64,000 nucleotides of DNA from Streptosporangium sp. NBC_01756. Its GTDB lineage: Bacteria; Actinomycetota; Actinomycetes; Streptosporangiales; Streptosporangiaceae. The stretch lies in NCBI RefSeq assembly GCF_035917975.1, contig NZ_CP109130.1, forward strand, positions 1,488,001-1,552,000, in the 5' to 3' direction. Below the pieces are notes generated by a model that was not told where the DNA came from, made no database searches, and saw only the letters and a program-made list of their open reading frames with translations. This document shows positions 51,688 through 59,900 of the stretch, piece by piece. The position numbers were made by a program, and so were the translations under genes. The number at the start of each line of letters is the position of its first letter. Position 1 is the stretch's first letter.

Positions 51688-52020
51688 ATGGACGCATCGG
51701 AATACCACTGGCTGCCACAGCCCGACCTCGACACCATCGAGGTCGGCACGGTCCTGCAAGCCCTGGCCGACCCCGTACGGCTCCAGATCGTGCGGGCCCT
51801 CGACACCGCCGGAGAGTCCACATGCACCGCGCTCGACGTGCCGGTCAAGGTCTCGACGGTCTCCCATCATCTGCGCAGCCTGCGTGAGTGCGGCGTGGTC
51901 TCGACCCGACTGGTCGGCAACGCCCGCCCCAGCCGGCTGCGCCGCGACGATCTCGAACGCCGCTTCCCGGGCCTGCTCACCTCGATCCTGAACGCCACAC
52001 CGCCGTCGCCGGCCGCGTGA
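51688..52020 (+). CDS. ArsR-family transcriptional regulator
   Basis: 110-aa winged-helix protein: VLQALADPVRLQIVRAL and STVSHHLRSLRECGVVSTRL are the ArsR helices 2 and 4-5. No Cys-rich metal site (only two Cys, in CTAL and ECGV), so it may sense an organic ligand instead of a metal. ATG at 51688 follows AAGGAG by five bases; GTG at 51682 is an alternative. Likely represses the divergent MFS exporter. Confidence 0.9.
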   Translation: MDASEYHWLPQPDLDTIEVGTVLQALADPVRLQIVRALDTAGESTCTALDVPVKVSTVSHHLRSLRECGVVSTRLVGNARPSRLRRDDLERRFPGLLTSILNATPPSPAA

Positions 52021-52187
52021 CACGGCCGACGGACGCCCTGACAATCCCGTCCCCGCAGGTCGGCCGCAGGGTGCCCGGCCGGATCCCCGCGTCCTCCCCA
52101 CCTCACCGGACGAAGCCGGATGAACATGAGCTTCCCGCGTGCTTTTCTGGCAAAGTGTTGTGATCATCCTCCCGACAAGGACGACCG

Positions 52188-52616
52188 ATGACCAACCCGT
52201 ATGACAACCAGAATCCGCAACCGGAATACGGCCAGTACGGCCAGCCCGGCCAGCCCGGCCAGTACGGCCAGGGACCGTACACCCAGCCCTCCTACCCGCA
52301 GCAGGCGAACCAGCCCGGCCCCGCGGTGAAGGGGTTCCTCGCCCGCCTTTTCGACCTCAGCTTCGACCACTACGTGACGACGAGCATCGTAAAGATCATT
52401 TTCGTCATCCTCGTGGTGCTTCAGGGGATCTGGGCGCTCCTGTTCCTGGCCTTCGCCTTCGACCTGAACCCGGGGTTCGGCATTATCTCGCTCGTCGTCG
52501 CGCCGATCGCCTGGTTCCTCGCCGTGCTGCTCACCCGCGTGGGGCTGGAGTCGCTGGTGGTCGTTTTCAAGATCAAGGAAGATCTGGGAGCGATCCGCAA
52601 CCGTGGCGGATTCTGA
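52188..52616 (+). CDS. DUF4282 membrane protein
   Basis: 142 aa. The first 45 residues are Gln/Gly/Tyr/Pro-rich with QYGQPGQPGQ repeats; residues 52-140 form a DUF4282 domain with two membrane helices (about 65-85 and 95-115) and a terminal VFKIKEDLGAIRN. Common small membrane protein of actinobacteria, unknown function. AAGGACGACCG upstream of the ATG gives a moderate ribosome binding site. Confidence 0.88.
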   Translation: MTNPYDNQNPQPEYGQYGQPGQPGQYGQGPYTQPSYPQQANQPGPAVKGFLARLFDLSFDHYVTTSIVKIIFVILVVLQGIWALLFLAFAFDLNPGFGIISLVVAPIAWFLAVLLTRVGLESLVVVFKIKEDLGAIRNRGGF

Positions 52617-52778
52617 GGACGCGCGGCCGCCCCAAGGGCTGCCGTCCCTGATCTCCTGACACGTGGTCTGATATCCGCAGGTCCGTCCGTGGCTCTTGGG
52701 TGCCGTCCTTTCTACTGGGACCCGGCCGCCATCTCCGACGTCTGCCGTCGGCCCGGCGACTGAGCCGGGGCCCTGCGG

Positions 52779-52822
52779 GCGGGTGGGCCCGCACCGGCCT
52801 CCGTCGCCGCCGGCCCACCCGC
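52779..52822 (+). terminator. Terminator-like hairpin after the DUF4282 gene
   Basis: GCGGGTGGGCC (52779-52789) and GGCCCACCCGC (52812-52822) pair as an 11-bp stem with a GC-rich loop of 22 bases. The rest of the 300-bp gap 52617-52916 shows only the TATGAT -10 box of the next gene (52903-52908). Confidence 0.55.
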
Positions 52823-52916
52823 GATCCCGGTCACCGGCCGGAGGCGAACCCGCTCTCGGCGACGGCCTCCGGGAAAGCGGGAAGTACGGCTGAGCCGCAG
52901 ATTATGATCACGACGT

Positions 52917-53717
52917 ATGACTCCCGACGTCACGACCGCCACCCGGGCCTATCTCACCCTGGTCGACGATCAGGCACCAGGACTCGTCGACGGCTTCTAT
53001 CTCGTCGGGTCGCTGGCCCTCGGCGACTACCGTCCCGGACAGAGCGACATCGACTTCGTCGCCCGGATGGCCGCCGAACCCACACCGGAGCAGATCGCCG
53101 CCCTCGGCCGTGTGCACGCGGAGCTCAGCACCCCCATGCCCTTCGACGGCGTCTACGTGACCGCGGACGACCTGCTCGGCGACCCCACCCGAAGTGCCGA
53201 CAGGCCTCACGCCTACGAAGGCCGGTTCGAGGTCGGCGACAGCTTCGAGGTCAACCCCGCCGTCTGGCAGACCCTCGCCCAGAGCCCCGTCGTCCTCCGT
53301 GGCGGGCTCCCGCAGGTGTCCGCCGACAGGACACGTCTCGACGGATGGACCCGTGACAACCTTCGCGACTACTGGCTTCCGCTCCGATCGGAGATCGCCG
53401 GCGCCGATCCCTCCCGGGTCGTCGACGCCCTCGTCGTGTGGGTCGCCCTTGGCGTGACCCGGCTGTATTACACCCTGGTCACCGGGCTGGTCACCGCCAA
53501 GAGCGGTGCGGGAGAGTGGGCGTCGGGCGAGGTCGGGCCGCGCCCGATCCTGCGAGAGGCGCTCCGCCTGCGCGCCGGCGACGGCTCCGGCTACACCTCA
53601 CTCGCCGAGCGCCGGCAGGACCTGCTCGATTACCTGAGCGAAATCCTCACCCGCGCCGGACAGGTGGACCCTCCGGAGGTGTCCGGGACGGCCGGCCATC
53701 GGCCGGCAGGGTGTTGA
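52917..53717 (+). CDS. Aminoglycoside adenylyltransferase-like nucleotidyltransferase
   Basis: 266 aa: residues 25-55 carry the nucleotidyltransferase motif VGSLALGDYRPGQSDIDFV (GSxxxGDxxxxSDID), and residues 130-255 correspond to the helical DUF4111 domain of aminoglycoside 3''-adenylyltransferases. It may modify an aminoglycoside or another small molecule; resistance is possible but not shown. TATGAT at 52903-52908 is eight bases before the ATG and no Shine-Dalgarno is visible, so translation is probably leaderless. Confidence 0.85.
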   Translation: MTPDVTTATRAYLTLVDDQAPGLVDGFYLVGSLALGDYRPGQSDIDFVARMAAEPTPEQIAALGRVHAELSTPMPFDGVYVTADDLLGDPTRSADRPHAYEGRFEVGDSFEVNPAVWQTLAQSPVVLRGGLPQVSADRTRLDGWTRDNLRDYWLPLRSEIAGADPSRVVDALVVWVALGVTRLYYTLVTGLVTAKSGAGEWASGEVGPRPILREALRLRAGDGSGYTSLAERRQDLLDYLSEILTRAGQVDPPEVSGTAGHRPAGC

Positions 53718-53835
53718 CCTCGACGTAGCCGAGAACGCCGGTCGGCGCGGTGCAGGTCCGGGAGCCGAACAGCTCGTGCGCGGCGCGCCGGGCGACGGCG
53801 TGGGCGGCCTCGGCGATCGAGGACGGCGGTCGAGG

Positions 53836-54060
53836 TCAGTGCGGCCGGAGGTCCGGCCCCGCGGGCCGTCGCGCGTCCACCTCGATCTCGATCTTCATCC
53901 GGGGATCGGCGAGGCCGCACACCAGCATCGTCGCAGCCGGACGTACGTCACCGAAACAGCGGCGCAGGGCCGGCCAGCACGGCTCGAAGTCCGCGCGGTC
54001 GGGCAGCAGGTAGCGCACCCGGACGACGTCGGCGAACGAGCAGCCCGCCTCGGCCAGCAC
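53836..54060 (-). pseudogene. RidA/YjgF-family remnant (C-terminal part)
   Basis: 74 codons encode VLAEAGCSFADVVRVRYLLP, then FEPCWPALRRCFGDVRPAAT and MKIEIEVDA, the C-terminal two-thirds of a RidA-family enamine deaminase. The first 50 or so residues that should precede it are absent; the DNA beyond 54060 belongs to a LysR remnant on the other strand. The break is therefore a deletion or rearrangement junction. Between 53718 and 53835 there is further open reading on the minus strand that I could not assign. Confidence 0.7.
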
Positions 54061-54061
54061 G

Positions 54062-54324
54062 CGGTGGAGTGGCAGACGGTCTCCGCGCTCGTCGAGGCGG
54101 GGCTCGGCGTTTCGCTCGCCCCGGCGAGCATCCGGCGGATCCGTCTCAGGGGTGTCGCGTACCGCCGTATCGAGCCGGACACCGCGCGCACCGTCGTCGG
54201 GATGAGCTGGCGCAGCGACGACCCGAACCCCCTCGTCGCCCGGTTCCTGGAGACTGCCCGCGCGGCCCGCTCCGGTGCGGGCGCGGACGGACCGGAGAGC
54301 CGGACCCGGAATGTGCTCGGCTAG
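54062..54324 (+). pseudogene. LysR-family regulator remnant (C-terminal part)
   Basis: The frame reads AVEWQTVSALVEAGLGVSLA, then PASIRRIRLRGVAYRRI and WRSDDPNPLVARFLETA, the last 85 residues of a LysR substrate-binding domain, ending in a TAG at 54322-54324. The DNA-binding and most of the effector domain are missing; upstream DNA is the antisense of the RidA remnant. The stop shares the palindrome CTAG with the stop of the convergent phosphatase. Confidence 0.7.
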
Positions 54325-56114
54325 AGCACCCGGAAGGCCAGCAGGCAGATGTCGTCATCGGACTGCTCGCCGCCGACCTGCCGGATGATGGATGCGATGT
54401 CCTTTTCCAGATCGCCCTCGACGCACCGGCCCGCCGCGTCGAGCAGCGCGTTCAGGCCCTCGTCCAGATCGCGCCCCCGGCGTTCCACGATGCCGTCGGT
54501 GTAGAGCAGCAGCAGGTCTCCCTCGGCCAACTGCGTCGTGTTCACCGTGTACTTCATGGCCTCGAACGCCCCGAGCATGGTGCCGGCACTCCCCTTCAGG
54601 AAGGAGGCGCCGTCGCGGACCAGGATGGGAGGCAGATGGCCGGCGGAGATCCAGTTGAGGATGCGGCTGGACGGGTCGAAGTGGCCGATGATGGCGGTCC
54701 CGGTGGCGGTGATGCCCTGGTTGGCGTGGTAGATGAGCTCGTTGAGCCAGGACGCGAGCTGGTCGGCCTCGGCTCCGGTGTAGGCCAGCCCGGCCAGGCC
54801 GCTGCGCATCTGGACCATCAGGCTCGCCGCCGTCAGCCCGTGACCCATCGCGTCGCCGATGGCGAGCAGCACCCGGCCGTCGGGCAGCGGACGGGCCTTG
54901 AACCAGTCGCCGCCCAGGCCTTCGACCTCCTCGCCGGGGAAGTATCTGAGCCCCACGAGGAGTCCCGGCAGGTCGATCACCCCCTTGCGCAGGGGCACGA
55001 TCGTGTCCTGCAGCGTGACCACCACGCGGTGTTCCTCCTCCGCCCGGCTCCTGGCACGGGACGCCTGCTCGTGGGCCAGGGCGAGCGCGCGCTCCCTGCG
55101 GCGGGCGGCCGTGACGTCCTGGGCCATGATCCGGACCGCTGTCGGCACCCCCTCCTGGTCGAGCACGGGCTCGGCGACCAGCCGGAGGTGACGGATGCCG
55201 TGCCGGTGCTGGATCCGGATCTCCTGCTCCACGGCCTCCCGGTACTCCAGCAGCGTGAACATCATCTCCTCCACGAGGGGGACGTCCTCCGGGGGCACCA
55301 TCCTCGGCAGGCGGTCGAGCGGCATGGGGCCCTCGGCGCTGTCCCAGCCGAACATCTCGTACATCTCGGAGGTCCAGAACACCCGCCCCGTCGCCAGGTT
55401 CCACTCCGACCAGCCCAGTCCGACCACCCGCTGGGCGCGCTCCCATCCGTTTATCAGACGTTCCTCGTCGTCGTGGGCCCGCCAGGTGACGAGCACTCCT
55501 TCCGCGGCCCGGACGGCCTTGACGCTGACCGAGGCGGGCCAGAGCCGCTCATCCCGGATCTCGACGTATCCGAAAGGCCCCCTGCTGAACGGCTCACCCG
55601 TCTCGTAGACCCGCAGATACGCGTCCAGCAACCCTGATCTGACGACTCCGGGGCTGCACTCGACCAACCTGCGCCCGCGCAGGAGATCGGCGGGGCGTCC
55701 GGTCATGTCGTACGCGTGGTCGCTGGTCGTGGCGATCAGAAAGTCCACGATCCGGCCGGTCCCGTCCGTGACCGGGGTCAGGTAGGCGGCGGGCAGATGC
55801 GCCGCGGCCAGGATGCCGTGCAGCCACGGCGGCACCTCCACCGGCGGGTTCCGGGGCATGGCCAGGTGCCGCTCGTCCACGGACCGGGCCACTTCCAGCA
55901 GGTCGACCCCGCTGTCGTGCGACAGTCGCGCCAGATGCGCGGCGGCCTCATCTGGACGCACGTTCATCCGTACGGCGAGGCGGCACGTCATCTCGTCGAT
56001 GGCCGCCTCCCGGCGCATTCGCCCTCTGAGCCGGGCGAGCCTGGCGAGGATCATGGCCTCGACGTCCTCCACCCGTCCGGTCCGCTCGTCCTCCGGCGAC
56101 TGCGGGGTGATCAT
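54321..56114 (-). CDS. PAS-domain SpoIIE/PP2C phosphatase with ANTAR-like N terminus
   Basis: 597 aa. An ANTAR-like helical segment (about 15-85: RREAAIDEMTCRLAVRMNVR, then DEAAAHLARLSHDSG) is followed by two PAS domains (about 95-205 and 215-335, the second with SEWNLATGRVFWTSEMYEMF) and a SpoIIE phosphatase domain (370-597) with GGDWFKA, IGDAMGHG and YTDGIVE metal-binding motifs. ATG at 56112-56114 follows GGGAGGACAAC. Such proteins control anti-sigma-factor antagonists or act as sensors of stress. Confidence 0.9.
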   Translation of the reverse strand: MITPQSPEDERTGRVEDVEAMILARLARLRGRMRREAAIDEMTCRLAVRMNVRPDEAAAHLARLSHDSGVDLLEVARSVDERHLAMPRNPPVEVPPWLHGILAAAHLPAAYLTPVTDGTGRIVDFLIATTSDHAYDMTGRPADLLRGRRLVECSPGVVRSGLLDAYLRVYETGEPFSRGPFGYVEIRDERLWPASVSVKAVRAAEGVLVTWRAHDDEERLINGWERAQRVVGLGWSEWNLATGRVFWTSEMYEMFGWDSAEGPMPLDRLPRMVPPEDVPLVEEMMFTLLEYREAVEQEIRIQHRHGIRHLRLVAEPVLDQEGVPTAVRIMAQDVTAARRRERALALAHEQASRARSRAEEEHRVVVTLQDTIVPLRKGVIDLPGLLVGLRYFPGEEVEGLGGDWFKARPLPDGRVLLAIGDAMGHGLTAASLMVQMRSGLAGLAYTGAEADQLASWLNELIYHANQGITATGTAIIGHFDPSSRILNWISAGHLPPILVRDGASFLKGSAGTMLGAFEAMKYTVNTTQLAEGDLLLLYTDGIVERRGRDLDEGLNALLDAAGRCVEGDLEKDIASIIRQVGGEQSDDDICLLAFRVL

Positions 56115-56214
56115 GTTGTCCTCCCCGGGCTGATGCTGACCCTGTTCCCGAGCTGGCCAGCAAAAAGCTAGCAAGACGGACAAATAACGCTTTACCCGGC
56201 AACTCGACCTGCCT

Positions 56215-56243
56215 TTAACGATCGATTACCGAAGTCGTACGCT
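56215..56243 (+). promoter_or_regulatory. Promoter of the gamma-glutamyltransferase gene
   Basis: TTAACG (56215-56220), a 17-bp spacer and TACGCT (56238-56243); the ATG follows six bases later, so the transcript should be leaderless. Confidence 0.5.
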
Positions 56244-56249
56244 CTTGGG

Positions 56250-57785
56250 ATGCTTAACACCCGCTACGCGCGCGTCGGAATGGTCTGTACGGTTGATCAC
56301 CTTGCCTCCCGGGCGGGCGTGGCCATGCTGGAGCGCGGTGGTTCGGCGGCCGACGCGGCGATCGCGGCGAACGCCGTGCTCGCGGTGACCGCGCCGCACA
56401 TGTGCGGGCTGGGCGGCGACCTGTTCGCGCTCGTCCACGACGGCACCGGAACGCCCGCGGCGCTCAACGCGTCCGGACGGGCCGGTTCGGGCGCCGACCC
56501 CGAGCGACTGCGCGCCGAGGGGCACACCCGCATGCCGCACCGCCACGACATCCGCTCGGCCCCGGTGCCCGGCTGCGCGGACGGCTGGCTGAGCCTGCAC
56601 GGCCGGTACGGCCGGCTGCCGATGACCGAGGTGCTGGCACCGGCGATCGGACACGCCCGCGACGGTTTCCCCGCCTCGCCGCTGATGGTTCCCGGCCTGG
56701 AGACGGTGGGCCCGCTGTGCGCGGACTTCGCCGCGGCCCGGCAGGCCGGTGACCTGATCCGGCGCCCCGGGGTGGCGCGGGCGCTGGAGGCGTTGACCGG
56801 CGGCCGGGAGGGGTTCTATCTCGGCGAGTTCGGCGAGGGACTGCTCGCGGTCGGCGCCGGCGAGTACACCGAGGACGATCTGGCCAAGGACGGCTCGGAA
56901 TGGGTGGACCCGCTCCGGGTGCGGGCTTTCGGGCACGACGTGTGGACGATGCCGCCCAACTCCCAGGGATACCTGCTGCTGCTCGCCCTCGGCATCGCCG
57001 AGGGGCTCGACCTGCCCGCCGATCCGGCCGATCCGCTCTGGGCCCACCTGCTGGTGGAGGCCGCGCGGCTGGCCGGGCACGACCGGCCGGAGGTGTTGTT
57101 CGAGGGCGCGTCCGTCGACGGGGCGCTGGACTCGGCCGCCGCGCGCCGCGCCCTGATCGATCCGGCCGGCCGGGTCACGGTCCGCGACCTCACCGCGCCG
57201 GGCGACACCACCTACCTGTGCGCCGTGGACGGCGACGGTATGGGCGTCTCACTGATCCAGTCGAACGCCGCCGGCTTCGGCAGCCTGGTCTTCGAGCCCC
57301 GCACCGGTATCAACCTCCACAACCGGGGCATCGGGTTCTCGCTGGTCCCGGGCCACCCCGCCGAGTACGGCCCCCGCCGCCGCCCACCGCACACCCTCGT
57401 CCCCGCGCTGGTCACCCATGCCGACGGATCCCTCCGTTCAGTCGTGGGCACCATGGGCGGCGACGCCCAGCCGCAGATCCTGCTCCAGGTCCTGACCCGT
57501 CTGCTGCTCCACGGCCAGGCCCCCGGTGAGGCCATCGGAGCCGCTCGGTGGCGGCTGGCCTCCGGCACCGGTTTCGACACCTGGGACGCCCCCGACCAGG
57601 CCATGGTCGAGGTCGAGGACGGCGGCCCGTGGAGCGATGGTCTGCGCGACCGGGGACATCCCGTCGGCGCCGCGCCGTACGGCTCCTCCTTCGGCCACGC
57701 CCACCTGATCGACGTGCTCCCCTCGGGCGTCCTGGCGGGGGCGGCCGACCCCCGGTCGATCATCGGGGCCGCGGCGGGAATCTGA
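56250..57785 (+). CDS. Gamma-glutamyltransferase-family protein
   Basis: 511 aa. The large-subunit part has RGGSAADAAIAANAVL and MCGLGGDLFAL; the nucleophile Thr320 lies in GDTTYLCAVDGDG, which starts the small subunit after autocleavage; QSNAAGFGS and VGTMGGDAQPQ complete the active site. No signal peptide, so a cytoplasmic enzyme of the GGT/cephalosporin acylase-like group. It would cleave gamma-glutamyl or related amides; physiological substrate unknown. Confidence 0.9.
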   Translation: MLNTRYARVGMVCTVDHLASRAGVAMLERGGSAADAAIAANAVLAVTAPHMCGLGGDLFALVHDGTGTPAALNASGRAGSGADPERLRAEGHTRMPHRHDIRSAPVPGCADGWLSLHGRYGRLPMTEVLAPAIGHARDGFPASPLMVPGLETVGPLCADFAAARQAGDLIRRPGVARALEALTGGREGFYLGEFGEGLLAVGAGEYTEDDLAKDGSEWVDPLRVRAFGHDVWTMPPNSQGYLLLLALGIAEGLDLPADPADPLWAHLLVEAARLAGHDRPEVLFEGASVDGALDSAAARRALIDPAGRVTVRDLTAPGDTTYLCAVDGDGMGVSLIQSNAAGFGSLVFEPRTGINLHNRGIGFSLVPGHPAEYGPRRRPPHTLVPALVTHADGSLRSVVGTMGGDAQPQILLQVLTRLLLHGQAPGEAIGAARWRLASGTGFDTWDAPDQAMVEVEDGGPWSDGLRDRGHPVGAAPYGSSFGHAHLIDVLPSGVLAGAADPRSIIGAAAGI

Positions 57786-57824
57786 CCGGGGGATTTACCG
57801 CCGCATAACGGGTAAGGCGGCGGT

Positions 57825-58139
57825 ATGAGTGAAATGCCGGCAGACCGTAAGGGTCTGAGTGACGAGCAGGCGGTCGAGGTCGAGGAGTGGACCGACGACC
57901 TCGGCTTCAACCACGAGATCCTTGAGGACGACCCCGGGCACCAGGACACCCTCGACGAGCGTCTCCGGCGCGAGGCCCCGGATCACACGCGTATCCCGCG
58001 CGGGGAAAACCGCCTGGTGGCGCCGGACGAGGGCATCGGCCCGGACGAGACGTCCGAGGCGTACGCCGAGGACGTCGGCGCCGACGACGGCGACCTGTCC
58101 GCCGAGGAGCGTGCCATCCACATCGAACCCGGCGCCTGA
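57825..58139 (+). CDS. DUF5709-like acidic protein
   Basis: 104 aa, strongly acidic: DTLDERLRREAPD, NRLVAPDEGIGPDETSEAYA and EDVGADDGDLSAEERAIHI match the small actinobacterial DUF5709-type proteins. Function unknown. The upstream GGCGGT gives a weak ribosome binding site; a short inverted repeat (ACCGCCGC / GGCGGCGGT) between 57796 and 57824 may belong to the previous gene's terminator. Confidence 0.7.
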   Translation: MSEMPADRKGLSDEQAVEVEEWTDDLGFNHEILEDDPGHQDTLDERLRREAPDHTRIPRGENRLVAPDEGIGPDETSEAYAEDVGADDGDLSAEERAIHIEPGA

Positions 58140-58290
58140 CGCGAGACCGCGGCCCCGCCGGCCGCCGCCGTCCAGTGGCGGTGAGTTCGGGCCGCGGGAG
58201 TCGCCGGCGGTCTCCTTGCGGACTCCGCCGGTGCGGGTCACCTCGGGGATCGGCCCGGGGCCGGGTCGACGGTGCTCCAGGATGTCAGCC

Positions 58291-58374
58291 GCCCGTCTTG
58301 CGGGTCAGCGCGTCTTGCGGGTCAGCCCGTCTTGCGGATCAGCCCGTCTGTGGGTCAGCGCGTCTTGTGGGTCA
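58291..58374. repeat. 17-bp tandem repeat across the HAD gene stop codon, five copies
   Basis: Units of GC(C/G)CGTCTTGCGGGTCA start at 58291, 58308, 58325, 58342 (16 bp) and 58358. On the minus strand every unit contains a TGA. The HAD stop (58355-58357) is in the fourth unit, so the copy number and the 16-bp unit set where the protein ends. Confidence 0.9.
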
Positions 58375-59011
58375 GCGCCGCCACCAGGGCGTGCAGGTCG
58401 TCGACGACATGATCGGCTTCGGCGGCCTCCGGCCGGGCGGCGTGCAGATACCCCCAGGGGCCCCGGCGGATCAGGGCGGTCCACATCCCGGCCGCGCGGG
58501 CGGGCCGGACGTCGTTGTCGAGCCGGTCACCCACGTAGAGGATCTCACCGGGCTCCCGCCCCGAGACCGCCACGACCTTGGCGAAGAAGGCGGGGTCGGG
58601 TTTGGCGACGCCCCAGCCGTCGGAGGTGTGGATCGCGTCGACGGGCAGGTCCATCGCGGTCAGCGCGTCATAGGCCTGCGGCGGCTGGTTGCCCGCGATG
58701 ATCAGCTCGTATCCCAGGGCACCCAGCGCGGCCAGGCCGGGCCGTACGTCCGGATAGAGGTCGTCGGCGTCGAAGTTCACCCGGAGCCCGTCGGGGTCGT
58801 CGCGCTTCCAGGCCTCCTGCTCGGCCTCCACGTCGAAGCCGGGCCTGATCATCTCGAAGGCGTCGGTGTGCGGCCGGTCGAGTGCGGCCACGCCGCCCAG
58901 CACGCCGAGCATCGTGAACCGGGGGACGCCGAGCCGGTCGGCCCAGCGCGACCAGATCCGCGTCTCGTCGATCAGCGTCTCCCCGACGTCGAACACCAGC
59001 GCCCTGACCAC
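58355..59011 (-). CDS. HAD-superfamily hydrolase
   Basis: 218 aa: motif I FDVGETLIDE (usual DxDxT; here D-V-G-E-T), motif II in IIAGNQPP (N in place of S/T-region), motif III Lys in VAKPDPAFF and motif IV VGDRLDNDV. A C2-type cap (about 15-80) is short. Phosphatase or dehalogenase-type activity on a small substrate. GTG at 59009-59011 follows GAAGGGGGACATC. The last codons (LTHKTR) lie in the 17-bp repeat. Confidence 0.88.
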   Translation of the reverse strand: MVRALVFDVGETLIDETRIWSRWADRLGVPRFTMLGVLGGVAALDRPHTDAFEMIRPGFDVEAEQEAWKRDDPDGLRVNFDADDLYPDVRPGLAALGALGYELIIAGNQPPQAYDALTAMDLPVDAIHTSDGWGVAKPDPAFFAKVVAVSGREPGEILYVGDRLDNDVRPARAAGMWTALIRRGPWGYLHAARPEAAEADHVVDDLHALVAALTHKTR

Positions 59012-59180
59012 GATGTCCCCCTTCGTTAGGCTTTCTGATCCTATTCAGTACAGCCGGGTCAGACCGAACCGGTCGAGAGGGCATGCGGGAGAGAATCACG
59101 ACCGTATGCATGTTCCTCCCGTCAACGGGGATTGGATGGCACACTTAGAGTGCCTGTTCGGACACGAAGGGACACAGTCG

Positions 59181-59780
59181 ATGGTGATGACGGTACAAGG
59201 ACGACTCCCCCGGCATGCCTCCCAAGAGAATCCACCACTTCACCCGGCGAGAGAGCTCTTCGAGTCCCTTCCTTCCACCTTCCCTCTCCGAGCCGAGATC
59301 ATCGACGGGAACCTCATCTTGAGCCCATCCGGAACCCCCCAGCACGCCCGCATCGCCAGGCGCCTCAGCAGAGCACTGATTCCGGCCGAAGACGCGAACG
59401 GATGGGAGAGCTTCTCAGGGGATGTCGACATCTGCATCGAGGGCCCGCGTGACACCATGATCCCCGACTACTGTCTGGTCCATACGGACGCCCCGCTCTG
59501 GGGCGACCGGGAGATCCTCTCCTCCGGGCTGATCATGGTGGCCGAGGTCGTCTCACCCGGGAGCATGGAGATAGACCGGATCTCCAAGCCCAGGATCTAC
59601 GCGGGATGCGGCATTCCGATCATGCTGCTCATCGACCCGGTCGCCTCCCCGCCGACGGTCACCGTGCTCAGCGACCCCGGAGACGGCGCCTATCGGACCA
59701 TGATCCACACCGAGATGGGCAAGCCGGTCCGCATCCCCGCGCCCGTCGACTTCGAGCTGGACACCTCGATCTTCCTTTGA
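59181..59780 (+). CDS. Uma2-family (DUF820) nuclease-like protein
   Basis: 199 aa of the PD-(D/E)XK-fold Uma2 family: RAEIIDGNLILSPSGTPQHA, MIPDYCLVHTD, VAEVVSPGSMEIDR and SKPRIYAGCGIPIMLLID contain the Asp, Glu and Lys of the nuclease core. Function in actinobacteria is not established; many copies per genome are common. ATG at 59181 is preferred; upstream ATGs at 59106 and 59136 extend into poorly conserved sequence. The gene ends exactly at the inferred end of an IS200/IS605 element. Confidence 0.85.
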   Translation: MVMTVQGRLPRHASQENPPLHPARELFESLPSTFPLRAEIIDGNLILSPSGTPQHARIARRLSRALIPAEDANGWESFSGDVDICIEGPRDTMIPDYCLVHTDAPLWGDREILSSGLIMVAEVVSPGSMEIDRISKPRIYAGCGIPIMLLIDPVASPPTVTVLSDPGDGAYRTMIHTEMGKPVRIPAPVDFELDTSIFL

Positions 59781-59900
59781 CCTCCTCCTCGGCCTGGGGG
59801 CCGGGGATTTTCCCGTCGCGTCGCGGTTAGGCGGTGCGCGGGGGTTGACGCTTCGCAGACCGGGCAACCCCGAGGTCTCCACGTCCTGACACCGCTGATC
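59781..59900 (-). ncRNA. Possible omega RNA of TnpB
   Basis: TnpB proteins use a guide RNA made from the 3' end of tnpB plus the element end. Here the minus strand after tnpB carries GGGAAAATCCC and the CGGCC/GGCCG hairpin up to the TCAA end, the expected place and structure. Extent is a guess from known systems; no direct evidence. Confidence 0.3.

Noticed and set aside
52700..53356. Plus-strand open frame of 218 codons overlapping the nucleotidyltransferase
   Set aside because: Arg/Pro-rich without conserved motifs, and in another frame of the real gene starting at 52917.
53718..53835. Possible further gene on the minus strand with AEAAHAVARRAAHELFGSRT-like sequence
   Set aside because: Open but short, with no start and no family I could recognise; too weak to report as a gene remnant.
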